Assembly: GCA_003640385.1 (NCBI GenBank)
Contig: RCAB01000221.1
Location: 1 to 64,000, forward strand
Reading direction: 5' to 3'
DNA length: 64,000 bases
From: Setaria digitata
Taxonomy: Eukaryota; Nematoda; Chromadorea; Rhabditida; Setariidae
Shown here: positions 31,261-43,362 of the stretch, one piece after another
Layout: every line of letters begins with the position of its first letter
Numbering within the stretch: position 1 is the stretch's first letter
Translations under genes and position numbers: made by a program
The notes under the pieces: generated by a model
What the model saw: only the letters and a program-made list of their open reading frames with translations
Told to the model about the DNA's origin: nothing
The model's database searches: none

Positions 31261-32829
31261 ATATATAGATGTAAAATAATAGTAAAATGTAACATTGAAC
31301 ATTCCCTAGATTTATGTATTTGTGTGCTTGCATACGCCTCAGCTCCTGTTAAGAGATAATTCGGAAGTGTCTCTTATTGAAGTGTTCCTCTTAAAAAAGA
31401 CTTAATATGTCCTGAGCGTAAAGTCAAAAGGTAATTTAGGCTTTATTATTTGATATTTCATTAAATCCAAATATAATATAGCAAGTGATTATGTGAAACG
31501 TTAACTTACGACAGTAACAGAAGTTTTCAGTTTGCAAATGAACTTCAAATGATATGAGAAGTTGAAACAGATATTACCATTCACAGTTTTATTAATTTTA
31601 CTTCCATAATTATCTGTATCCGTTCGTATTTGTTTTCAGCGATATAAATCCCGTGAATATATTGGTTTAGGAAGTCGCCAAACGTCGTATGTTGGTAGAA
31701 ACTCGACGATAGTTTCATCTTAAAATCATTCAAATTGGAATGGATCGAAAATTCCAAGAAGAATCTTTCAAAAAATAAAAAAAAAAAATTGCTTGAACAA
31801 ATATTTTTTCTCGAAGAATGCCTGTTTTCTTTTTCCTCTTATAGCTTCTCAATGAGTTCCTTTTGAAATTTTCTGTAATATAAATTTTTTTCAGTAATTA
31901 TAGCATAAATATATAATTAAATGGAGTAGGATAACTTTACGGAGAGAGTAATTTCACAACTAATCGAAAAAAAAAAGAGACAAGAAAATAAAAAATATTC
32001 CGAATGTATGTGAATTAGCTAATTGGTGTTTCTTATATTTATGATAATTAATTTTTTGTGTTCGCAATATGGCAATTGTCTTTACCTATCGAAAATGCCT
32101 CTCTTAAATCTTAACAGTTTAGTTCTAATCTAATAGCAAATGATAGATCTAAAAATTATGAATACATCAGAAGATGCAATTATTATATTATCCTAAAATT
32201 TGAATAATTTTTTTCTTTCTCTTGAGTAAATGTTGATAAAGTATCCTTTGCACCTGCCATTCTGCCATTATTTTTGCTAGTTAATAATATAATTCTTCCA
32301 TAATCAATAATTAAGACAAATTTATAAGAATAGACAAAAATATATTTAGGAAATCTTTTTTAAGCAAAAAGATTGCTTAATTGGAAATTTAAAAAAAAAA
32401 AAAAGATACCATTTCCAAACTTGTTGAAATCCATCGTATTTGTATCCATAAAATTTTCAAAACTGTTACGCTTTAACGGTCGTCCAGGGCGCAAACTATT
32501 CCCTGTAATATTATGCAAGTATTAACTTTTATCAGTACCATATAATTTTGGATTATATAATATTTATAATTAGATGGAATAATATTTTAATTAGTATTTG
32601 CACAAAAAACAGAAGCATCAATTACCATTTTAAAATTGGCTTTTTATATCTATCTAATCAACTGTCAATTATTTCTAATCGGAATGAGGAAAAAAAAGAG
32701 GAATAATTAATAAGTATAAAAAAAACAGTTCTAAATTATAAAATATTCAGCGATAAATATTTAAAATTTTTTTTTTAAAATTTGCTTAAAGAGCAATATG
32801 AGTAATAGACTAGTCTTCCGAAAACAAAG

Positions 32830-33371
32830 AGGTTACAGAGGGACAATTGTTCCAGAATAGGACCGGAATGGAACTGGACGTAGAGTAATAAATACTTCTG
32901 GATTGGAGCTATGCATAGCCTGGTTTTCAGAAAAAAATAGATTAGAATTGTATGCTTACGGAAATATTGCAGCTTTTTATATTTTCCTAATGAAGGAATC
33001 TTTTCCGATGTCATTTTTTTTTTTTTTTTTTTTAAAATTTATATCTGAAGAAAATTTCCGCAGTAATCATTCATTCCACTTTAGTTTCAGAAATAAAATC
33101 AAATCAAAAATATTGATGAATTATATATATCTCAAGAAAGTTTGTGGAATTTATAAATTTCCATCAATTTTTTTCCTTTCTTCTTACCATTGTAAAGTAA
33201 ATAAAAAATAAAGTCAAAGTTTATTTGTAAATGTGATAAAGTGAATACACAACCTATATATTTAACTCTTTCCACTGATAATTCAGGCCTCCATCTGCTT
33301 GCCAGCGTTAATCCATTGATAAAGTTTATCACTCCCAGTGCCAGTAGACTTGCTAGTAATATTTTTGCCAT
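32830..33371 (-). CDS. Possible small secreted peptide (2 exons, weak)
   Basis: The minus-strand ATG at 33371 opens a frame that looks like a secretory signal, MAKILLASLLALGVINF, followed by a charged segment with RWRPELSVERVKYI. Usable donors lie at 33267 (phase 0) or 33254 (phase 1). Downstream, at 32913 or slightly later, an acceptor leads into a short frame including VFITLRPVPFRSYSG that ends in a stop near 32830. Either donor can be matched in phase with an acceptor, giving a peptide of about 60 residues. I recognise no family. It could be a neuropeptide-like or effector-like secreted peptide, or a chance arrangement. It stands out because codon composition here is less AT-biased than the surrounding desert. 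Confidence 0.3.
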
Positions 33372-34080
33372 ATATATATCAGCTGCTTTATCCCCTCGAA
33401 TAATTATTGTAATTATGCAAATATTAATTATTTAAACTAATATTAAGCGAAATAAACGCGAAATGTAAAAATTATTATTTGGCGAAGTATATTATTAAAT
33501 TACAACTTTTTTGCGAAGTATTAGAATAAATTTTTAAGTAATGTGATAAGATCTATTACAAAAAAAGTTATGATATAACTGATAGTATCTCATTTCTGAT
33601 CAGATTATTATACTGTTTTATTCAATCAACTCAAAAAAAAACATGGGTATCAATAATTTTGATATTTTTTTTTACTTTTAATCTAAACTTTTCAAATTCA
33701 ATTTTTGTCGGAGAAGTTTACAAAATTTAAAAGTATAGGTTAAATAAAAAATTAAATACAAATTGCAAAAGTGCTGTATATTGTTTTAGTCCTCAACTCT
33801 TTGTTCCCTTAGATAATTTTTTTTTTTTTTAATACAGTCTTAAGTTTTAAAATAGAAAGGCAAATATATTATTTTTTTGCAAAAATGAAATAATTTTGAC
33901 TGAACATGTTAAATTTTTTATTTTGAAATAATTTTCAAATTATTATAATTATGAGCAAAATTGTCTAAAATGAAAATCAGCCAACCATATAAATATAAAA
34001 AATTACCTTTTATATAGTAGAAATAAAATTAAAGTTATTAAAAAGGAAAAAAAGTGCTTGAAAATAAAGTTGCCAACTTA

Positions 34081-34133
34081 TATATATAATATAAGTGTAT
34101 ATATATATATATATAATTTATATATATTATTAT
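34081..34133. repeat. TA microsatellite
   Basis: A nearly uninterrupted TA run lies in the desert between EF-G1 and cactin. Confidence 0.8.
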
Positions 34134-36800
34134 GATTTATAAAGAAAAACAGAAGAAAGAAATCATATTTTCGGATTTGATCTTCCAGCAGTAATAAAAG
34201 TGAGAATTAGAATAGAGTCAAAAAAAAAAAACACAATTGAAAATTAAAATTAGAATTGTTAAATTTGATCAAAAACAATAAGTAGAAAAAAAAAAAATAC
34301 TATTAAAAAATTTACACCCACCAATAAACAGTGCAAGTTTACGAATGAAAATAGTCTGTTATGATGATTATTAAGCATTAATAACACTTCACTGGAATAA
34401 CTAAGTGCTAAAAATTTCGTGTTGCTTATAGTAGTTGCATTTATAATTATTAGATATACTTAAAACTTTTTCCTCCCTCATAAACATGGTAATTGAAAAT
34501 AGAAAAAAAAAAAAAAAAAAAAATAATGAAATTTATACAACCCAAAATTCCATTATGGCATTTTTTTTTTTTTTCTTAACGAATTTTTCACAAATGGAGA
34601 ATTTTTATGATTTTGAAAAGATTTTTATAATATCTTTTTTTGCCTCTGCTTCTTTATTTCACATCAAAAGCAATATACGCAAAAGTTATAGCTTTTAATA
34701 TACCTTTTTCTTTTCTTTTCGTTTTTTAATTTACATGGTAAAATATTACAGCTAGATGAATATATTGAGATTTAGGCATTTGAAGTTTACAAATATAACA
34801 AGCTAGACCACTACTGTAAAACAATGAAGCTATAAAATATTACTTTTGTCTTATTTAACTCTGTAGCAATGCGAATAGTGTCTAGGCTCAGGCATACAAC
34901 TCTGAACTAAGCTACAAATAATGAATAAATGAATTGGTTGATTTTACATGGCAGGAAATTGGAAAATTTCAAAGCCAAAAAACATTATTACTATATTTAA
35001 ATATTATGTGTAGCGCAAACAATTAATTATTTTTTAGAATATTAATTAGCATGCTGCCTTTTTTTAAGGCATAATTTAGTCGTAGTATCGTAAACATATA
35101 ATTAGCAGCAGCAAATTTAAAAAAATTACAATAATCTAAATTGCGAAATTCATCAATTTATTGTAATTAATCCTTCTTGTGAAACTTTAACATTTTTTTA
35201 TCATGAGAAGTTTTGTATCATTTGTATTTGCATTTGTAAGTGCATAACATATCATTTTATATTGATGTTTAAATTTTGCTGAAGCTGAAAATTTTGAAAA
35301 AAGAAATAAAAACTTCATCAAATTACTTTGAATTTGATTTAAAATTAATTGTTGTGAAGAAATATTATAGGAACAGAATTATTAAAGCAGTAGCAAAGTA
35401 TTCAATTAAAAAAAAAAATAAATAAATAAATAAATAAAAAAAATAGGAATACAAAGAACGTAGACTGCAATTAAGTTAATTAGTTAGTACCACTCAATGA
35501 CTGCTAATATTTTCATATGAAAAATTGGATTTCATCAAATATTATTTTTTATTTTCTGTCAACAACAAAGAAAAGTGTTATGTATACATTTTAGTTCGTA
35601 GCTTTTTTCAAATGTAATAAAAAATGATCGCATCAAAACAGGTCACAAAATTAAGCATTGTTAGAGCAGCAAAGTTGATATTTTTCTTTTCTCTTTTTTT
35701 TTTTTTTTTCGAGAATGAAAGTGCTAAATTTGAAAAAAAAAAAATGAATAAGAACTTAATTAAAACTATTTACAATCTATTGGAAAACAATTTTTTGCCC
35801 TCTAAAAAAATAAATAAATCTTTTAAGATTTTAGAAATATCATTTTTGAAATTTCTGGTTGCACAAAAAGATCACATCTTTTAGATTAATCCTCTTTGTT
35901 GTGCTGAAAATGAACAAATCATTTAGTTATTTTGGGGAATTTATATCAGTTTAATTCTAAACTAATTGTTTAAAAAAAAAAAAAAAGTAAAGAAAAAAAA
36001 ATTGAAAAAGAATAAACTTTAATTCTTTTTAAATATTATTCATGGAAATATCATAAAAATAAGCATTTAAATAAAATCTAGAAGATTAAGCAATACTTTA
36101 TCATTGCTTTATTGATAACAGCTCTTTTTGTTCTTTTTTTTTTTCTGATTTAATGAAATTTATTCAAATGGTAATAATTTCAGAAACTAATATAATAATT
36201 TGTTACTTTGCTACACAGCCAGTTATAATAATATAAGCAATAAAAAAAAAAAAAAAAAAAAAATTAAATAAATGAATTCGCAAGAAAATGAAAGTGAACT
36301 TAAAATAGATACGCTTTTAAGCCTTCGAAATGGAATAAATGAATGACTTCGCTCACAAATATATACGTCACAAAGGTCCATTAAAGCAACTTTTTTTTTT
36401 CTTTCAGTAATCTTAGGCCCATTTTATTATTGTAGCATAAAAATTTACAATTATTGCCAAGCAAAATGCCAAAAATATTTATCACATTTGAGAAATGACT
36501 AAATGTGAAACAACGATTCTGCTCTATTGCATTGCCGGAAAGAAAGGAATTCAGTTAATTACATTATGCTAATTAATGTTCGCCATGATCGATTTGAAAT
36601 ACATTTTAGGCAGTACAATTTACCATCAAATGCAATCATTTTGGGATTAAAAAATTAAAATTACGAATTTTAGTTTATTGAAAATGAAATTATTTCTTTT
36701 GCCTTTCCTGATACTTGTGTCTACACATTAACAATATAAGTATATAGATATTTCCTTTGCTACATTCTGTTCATATTGCATAAAGAGTGTTAAAAGAACG

Positions 36801-37500
36801 GATAATTTTTCACGTACGTGATAGTACACGTGGAAGAAAATGAATTTGCAACAGCTGCACTGATTCGTGTCAATTTTGAATGTTTAAAGTTAATAACAGC
36901 TAAATTGATAATAATAGCTCATTATCATTCCTTCAACAACGTTAGATCGTTGAAAGATCCAGGAAAATAATTACAGGCGCAATTTCACGTACGTAACATG
37001 TTCAATATTGCGAGCTTCAGTTACTTGCGCTGTCTGAGCAAGAGATAACTATTGATTTGATTCATTTTCAATACGAGTGATTTACGTAATTTTACGCAAC
37101 GAATATTTCAGTTTTTTATATTCATTTAAAGAAAAAACTTAAAAGTAATATTACAAATAAGTAGGGCATAAGTCCGAGGCCTCGTGGCGCAATGGATAAC
37201 GCGTCGGTCTACGGAACCGAAGATTGTAGGTTCGACTCCTGCCGAGGTCGTGCAAATGTTTTCTATTTCGTTACGTGAAATTTTACGTTATTCTGCTCGA
37301 AACTCTACACTCTTATTATTCCTGTGTGTTTTTCCACATCGTTACGCACCATTTTGCTAAATTTGCACTTCGTAATGCATCGAATCTGGCCGGGTCACGT
37401 TTCCGTGTTTAATGGTAAAACCCGTCGTACGTTAGTAATTTCTGTACGTAAAAATTGTTACGGAAGCGTTATATGTACGTGGGATTTGTTGAGAGGATTT
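36801..37500. promoter_or_regulatory. Cluster of ACGTA-type motifs upstream of cactin
   Basis: Over about 700 bases the sequence repeatedly shows CACGTACGTG, TTACGTAA-like and TTACGTGAA-like words. TTTCACGTACGT occurs twice (36809-36820 and 36984-36995) and a CACGTG E-box sits at 36827-36832. The density is striking next to the desert on its left. These resemble bZIP/bHLH sites, but no function can be shown from sequence alone. Confidence 0.4.
37178..37250 (+). tRNA. tRNA-Arg(ACG)
   Basis: The 73-base cloverleaf has an acceptor stem GGCCTCG/CGAGGTC with one G-U pair. The D arm follows TGGCGCAATGGATAACGC. The anticodon stem is TCGGT/ACCGA with loop CTACGGA, giving anticodon ACG. The T arm is GTAGG-TTCGACT-CCTGC with a G-U pair. 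Internal A and B boxes are intact. There is no intron. CCA is not encoded, as normal for a eukaryotic nuclear tRNA. Confidence 0.97.
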
Positions 37501-37683
37501 CTACCATTGTAGTACCGTTTCTTTCTAAGGCAAACCGTTTATTCCGGATTGAATTCCTTCGTTTCAGTTTAGTTTGTCCAGTTGATGTCAAATATTGCTT
37601 TGCATTGTAAACAAATTTAGAACTTACAAACACTGCTTATTCGCTTTACGAGATATAGGCGCGTGTCTACGTGGAAGTGAAGA

Positions 37684-37692
37684 TTTTTACAG
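37684..37692 (+). promoter_or_regulatory. Candidate spliced-leader acceptor for cactin
   Basis: A TTTTTACAG site ends five bases before the cactin ATG, typical of trans-spliced nematode genes. Confidence 0.5.
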
Positions 37693-37697
37693 ATAGA

Positions 37698-40600
37698 ATG
37701 GGACATAGTAGCAGGAAGAAGAAGAGGAAACATGAACATGAAGATGATAGGAACAAACGGGAAAAGAAACGGCGGAAACACCACAGACATACTTCTTCAA
37801 GCTCTTCTACTGATAAGGTATCATTACTGATATATATGTGACCTCTTTGTATTGGTTCAGCAATTTTCGTTGCTATTGCAATTATCGTCAGTTCATTAAC
37901 ACTGTTGAGTGTTGTTGTAGTGTGGAATTGCTGCTCTTCTAAATGATCTGATAGACTTTTGTAACTTTTAGTTTCATTTTCGACTGGAAAGACTTTGATA
38001 GATTTGGTAGACGTTTGCAAATATCATGATAAGGAAGAGATGCATAGATTGATGTGCATAATAGATTCTCATAGTTGAGCTGTTTTCAGAATGATCGCTT
38101 TGAACAGCGTTTGGATGCATTGCGAGAAGAGAAAAAACGGCTGAAGAGAAAGGAAAAAGAGAAAAGAAAAGCGTTGGAAACATCGGAAGAGAAGAAAGCA
38201 AGACGCTTAGCGAAAAAACAGAAAAAAGTATTTTCAGTTTATAATGATGAGTTGGATGAAAACCCCAAAATTAGGGAAATGTCGACCTGAACTTTTTATC
38301 ATTACTGATTTCTCTATCCTTGTTCTTGTGAAGCTTAGGACTTTTGTTTGGTTTTGGTTTTGTTTGTAAAATGGCATTATATCGTATTAGTTTATTTATT
38401 GAATTGAAGGCTGAAAAAGAATCAAGTGCTTTGATTGCCGATGAAGCCAAATATACCAATAACAATAACCCTTTTAACGATCCGAATTTGACATCCACTT
38501 TTATATGGACTAAGAAATTGGCAGCTGAAGGGAAAGCTGATTTATCGCTTAAACAAATCGAGAAAATGTAAGTTATGGATTGCAGTAAAAATTTTGCGAA
38601 TGATTATAGTTTAGAACAATATTTGTCATAAGGAACTTCAATTTTTCTTCATTCATGCCCTAAATGTAGGAATCGAGATCGAACGCTTAAAAACTTGGCC
38701 GAGATGGAAGAGCTGAAGAGAAACAGGGAGGCACGGGATGCAGCTCGGGAAGATCTGGAAATGATCAAAAGGGATGAAGAAAGGCGACACAATTCGGATT
38801 GGTATGCAACAGAAGAAGGATTCTTACTTAGCCAGGCTAAACTACGTACACAGATCAGGCTGAAGGAAGGACGAGCGAAGCCTATTGATTTCCTTGCAAG
38901 GTAATGATTTTGATGTTTTGCTGTTACGCCTACCTTAGTATATTCGCCTCACGTTAATTTGGTTATCACTGTTCTCATTTGCTGTTAAGAAACATACAGC
39001 TAGTTATTGGTAGTTCCTTGTCATAGAGGATGTTTAGATATATCAGTTTTGATAATGAAAGGATGGAAAACAAAAAGGATGAAGAATTCGAGTTTGTTGA
39101 TCCGATAACATATCTGAAAGGACTTAAAATCAAGGATTTGGAAGACTTGCTTGAAGACATCAAGGTTTTATTTTCTTTTTCTTTTTTTTTTTTGCTTTTG
39201 AAGTTTTGAAATTTTCAAGAGGATATTTTGCGAAGTCACGTTAGCGATACCCTTCCTCTACTATTTCTATGCAATTTTTTTTTCTTTGCAAATAGGTTTA
39301 TCAACGGATCGATCCAACCGATAATTCAGTTTGGTGGACAGATTTTTGTACCATTGTTCGGCATGAAATACGAAAATTATCAAATGATGTCAACTCAACT
39401 AATGCAAGAGAATCGGTTCACAATTCAGTCCAAAGTGATATCACACGGTTATTTAAAGTAACTGCTATTCCGTTTATTTAGAAGAAAGTGAAGAACGAAC
39501 TAGAATTTAGTTTTATAATTTGTGATATTGGAAGTCTTCAGTAATTTGCACTATTTGTGGCTACTCTGTTAGCTACATGTGAACTGATCAAACGGTGTAG
39601 AGCTTTTTAGCTCTTATGCTGCATCTGCAGTTAGTTAGAATTAACTGAATGAAAATGCCTTTTTGTAAATTACAGGGTAAAACTCATCAGGAATTAGCAC
39701 TGTTGGAGACACAGATCAAGAAAAAAATTCATAGCGGTGAGTCTGGCACAGACGTAGAATTCTTGGAGTTCACGTTGCAGCATCTTCACGTACACATGGC
39801 TAAAGCTCGTATCCACGAACGGCATGAAGAAATGTTGAAATGTAAACTGAAAAAGATAAAGGAAGAGCACAAAGCTGAAAAGGACAAGCGTGAGTGTCAA
39901 TCTGAACAGGTCTTCAGACAGGTAGTTCTTTGTTTTTATTGTGTTCCGTTTGACATAGTAACATTTCTTTAACGAAACAGTTTCAGGAAGGTAGCGAAGA
40001 ATCGGATGGAACGAAACAGTCAGCTAAGGTGAAAGTCCTTCCCGTACAGCTGGATGAATTAGATGCCGCAGATGATGATCTTAAAGAGCAAAAGTGGCGG
40101 TATGTTTTATTCCTCTTTTCATCTTTCAAGGTTTAATTCCTTTTCCTACTCTATTTTCTATCAGTTGTGATAAAGTTGAATTGCAATATATCATGTAGCT
40201 GATAATGTTGACCAGCACATATAATTAATCACGTTATAGGTCAAGCTTTTATGATTAGTCTTGGTTTAGTTGTGAATTAGATATAAAAATTCCCTTTTTT
40301 TTTATATTTGAAAGCTATAACGATTTCAGACTCCTTACGGAGAGTGAAATGGAAATTTTAACATTGGAGATGTATGAACGTGGTTCGTATAGTCCATCAT
40401 ATGGTGGTGAGAAAGAGGCTATGCCGGGAATCGAAATTCTGGATGAAACAGAAGATCTCCAGAAGCGTAAAGAAATGATGAATAAAGCTGAGAGCGGCTC
40501 TGCAGCATCTACATCAGCTAGCCTATCGGTAATTTTTCATTTTTCAAACTATTCATGTTATTTATTCTCTCTTCTGGTTAAAATAATGGTGATTTTCTCT

Positions 40601-41755
40601 TGATTTTTAATTTGTTCTTTTGCGCTAAAATTAAAATTAAATTCAAATTGCTGTTACTGTAGATGGCAGAAGCAGAAATGGAGCTCATAGCTCGCCGTGA
40701 TATGACGAATGACGAAGCAGCATTTTCAGTGGAAGCACCACTTGAAGCGCAGACTTTTCTTTGGTCTGAAAAATATCGGCCGCGAAAACCAAGGTAATCG
40801 TTGCAATTTCATTCATTCTATACTTAGTCGCATCCACTATGGCCACGGTTTAGTTTTTAATTTAGTTTTCCCTAACTTCCAAAATCTAACAGTTTCCATA
40901 ATTCTAGTTTCTGTCAACAGTAGTTTGGTTTTTGTAGCTGTATAAGACTTCTATGGTTTTTCAATTGCAGATATTTCAATCGTGTGCACACTGGATTCGA
41001 GTGGAACAAATATAATCAGACTCATTATGATATGGATAATCCACCACCAAAAATTGTGCAAGGTTACCGCTTTAACGTAAGTTATTTATGATCATAATTT
41101 TGTATTGCTTATGTAATTTAAAAATGCTTCCTGATCAAACTAAAGGTTAAGGATTATTAGTAAACAGCTATGAATGGGAAATGCAGATGTTATTACATAG
41201 TAACTTAGTTGTCTGATAGCGAAATAATTGAAAAATCTAAACAGTAGGAACTGAGTATTGGTTTATCGAAGGTGCGGTGTTAGAACCCAAGTTTTTGGAC
41301 GATCCTGTTTGAGGCTTGGACTGAACTGAATATCGCTTTCAGACTTTTGCTTGAAACTCTTTTCCTATATTTTTCCATTGCACCCCGACATTTTGAATCC
41401 ATGGCGCTCATGTTTCTTTCGGTATAATCATGTTTCATGAAGAGTCGGATTTTGTTGAACTTGGAGATAAAAAGACACTTTTTTTTTGAAATTCAGCTCA
41501 AATTTGATTTGTTTTCAGATCTTCTATCCCGATTTACTCGATGTCACGGAAACACCTACGTTTACAGTAACTCCATGTGATGACCCAGATTTCGCTGTGA
41601 TAAGGTTTCATGCTGGACCACCCTATGAAGATATAGCTTTTAAATGTGTAAACCGAGAGTGGGAAATTAGTCATAAGCATGGTTATAAGTGTCAGTTTGT
41701 TAATGGAATATTTCAGTTATGGTTTTACTTTAAGAGATACCGATATCGGCGCTGA
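37698..41755 (+). CDS. cacn-1: Cactin, spliceosome-associated protein (12 exons, 655 aa)
   Basis: Cactin is a nuclear, spliceosome-associated protein needed for pre-mRNA splicing and first described as a Cactus/I-kappa-B interactor. Exons: 37698-37817, 38090-38227, 38410-38567, 38670-38900, 39038-39164, 39296-39457, 39676-39921, 39987-40099, 40330-40528, 40663-40793, 40971-41076, 41519-41755; all phases fit and the CDS totals 1968 bases. The N-terminus is a Lys/Arg/His-rich low-complexity tail and coiled coil. Next come the family's NPFNDPNLTSTFIW segment and the central cactin domain with DPITYLKGL and YQRIDPTD. The conserved C-terminal domain begins near EKYRPRKPRYFNRV and ends in GIFQLWFYFKRYRYRR, essentially the invariant cactin terminus. 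Exon 3 uses a GAAG acceptor. The gene is flanked on both sides by tRNA-Arg(ACG) copies. The symbol follows C. elegans usage. Confidence 0.96.
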
Positions 41756-43289
41756 CTGATGACTGAATTCAAAATATCTTGGTGTTTGCTGTTCTCACTA
41801 TTCTGCTACAAAACTTCCTTTTAATTGAAATTTAGATTCAGAGTAATAGTGGAGAATTGCATCCGCTTTCTCTTAAATTGAAAATTGGAGCTTAAGTGGT
41901 TTTTAATCGCAGTTTACTGATCGCTTTCGTAAATTAAGTTTGCTTCATTCTATGTTCCACTGCATTTGATCAATATTGTTGTTATTGTTCATGAATTTCT
42001 TCCAGTGTACTTGATTAAACATTCCTAAGGCTAGTTTGTTTGACAGTTAAATAATTTAGATCCTAGTACAAGTTAAGTGTGGAAAAAGGTTCACTTTCCT
42101 TTCCTTAGAATAACATTAATGATTGGTTTGTCTCCATTTCTCCATTAGTTCCACATAACATTCTTTTGAATCGATACTATACCATGAATGAAGGAAACAC
42201 TAGCTTCTTGTAAGCTTAAACTATTCGTTTTTTACCTCTGTGGGATTGATGTAAATGAAAGTAGTATAATTATGTCTTCCAGTATAATGAGGAGTAGTAG
42301 TAATGGATTTTAAAGACCGTGGTGCTGGGGAAGTAGTGTAGTGGTATGGTGTGTGTTCCTGTTGTGAATGCCTATGGGTTCGTTTCCTGGATCAACCGGT
42401 GATGAGAGGATTATTAATTGCTGTTCACGTAGTGATCGTATTGAAATGAACGAACACTCGTTACAAGTCTGAGGTGTTGTCCATTACTGGTTGTGAGCCA
42501 GCTGCTCACTTTTGCTTCTGTCCTGGTAAAGAGTTGGAGATCGTGGATGATAACTGGGTACCGCGGAATATCGGGCGTTCATCTTATGCAAATAATTCCT
42601 TTACAGATTTGAAATTCATTTCGCAACAACTCATTTTTTTTTTTTTGTGCTTTTACTGAAACATCTGGAAAAGTTGAGAAATCTCCTTTTTTTGTGTTAA
42701 TGAAAAAGGTATGCTATAATTGATAGTCCTAGAATTCCTTTACTGAGAGATCTCAGAATCCTTCTCGCAAATAACACTATAATTTTTGTGCCCTTTTTTT
42801 TTTCTATAAAAATATAAAACAAAAATTAACAGTTTTTCTTTTCTTTTTTTCATTTATTTTTTTTCCTCACTTCTCAAGTGAATAACTGCTAGCTGAATAC
42901 ATTTCTGTTATCAATAAAAATATATTTATATATTATATTTAAATCTTAAGAGTTGCAACTGTTTTAAATTTCCTTGTATAATTTAAAATTTTTTACTGGA
43001 AAAAATGTGGAGGGAGAGGGAGTCGTTGAAGACATGTGCAACTCTGCATAGGAATGAATGAAAGTAATATTAGCATTATTTTTTAGATTCACTATCATTT
43101 TATTTCACATCTTTCAATCGAATTAACATGTCTTGCTACTGATTCATTTATATCTATCAAATAAAGCAAACTTTCTTTCTGATTCTCCTGTCCTTATATT
43201 TTTTCTATTGCAAATTTTTCCGTTACGAAATTTTAAATTATATGTATAGAAGTTCAAGTTATATAAAACTTGTTAAAGGTGTTTGGTGT
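41756..43289. other. 3' flank of cactin and intergenic DNA
   Basis: There are no exon chains here. The region includes the presumed cactin 3' untranslated sequence, a tRNA-like relic near 42327-42397, and an AATAAA at 42913-42918 that is too distant to assign with confidence. Confidence 0.5.
42327..42397 (+). pseudogene. Possible degraded tRNA-like sequence
   Basis: TAGTGTAGTGG fits the polymerase III A-box, and GGTTCGTTTCC, 40 bases later, fits a B-box with one mismatch. A potential anticodon loop CTGTTGT lies between them. The acceptor ends do not pair, so a functional tRNA is unlikely; it could be a relic or coincidence. Confidence 0.3.
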
Positions 43290-43362
43290 GGCCTCGTGGC
43301 GCAATGGATAACGCGTCGGTCTACGGAACCGAAGATTGCAGGTTCGACTCCTGCCGAGGTCG
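43290..43362 (+). tRNA. tRNA-Arg(ACG), second copy
   Basis: This copy is identical to the one at 37178-37250 except for one base in the T stem, where C replaces T and restores a fully Watson-Crick GCAGG/CCTGC stem. It has the same orientation and anticodon ACG. The flanks of the two copies are not similar, so any duplication is old or limited to the gene itself. Confidence 0.97.

Larger units (their letters stand above)
31261..36800. other. AT-rich intergenic desert
   Basis: The region is dominated by A/T homopolymers and a TA microsatellite near 34080-34130. Apart from one possible small secreted-peptide gene on the minus strand (about 32830-33371), I see no exon chain. The short plus-strand frames at 34486-34698 and 35624-35884 are Lys/Phe homopolymer translations and were not accepted. 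Confidence 0.6.

Noticed and set aside
34486..35884. Lys/Phe-rich plus-strand frames in the desert
   Set aside because: They translate A and T homopolymers and have no supporting signals.
37667..38020. 117-codon minus-strand frame
   Set aside because: It overlaps the first cactin exon; the Ser/Cys/Leu/Phe-rich reading is the antisense of Lys/Arg-rich coding sequence.
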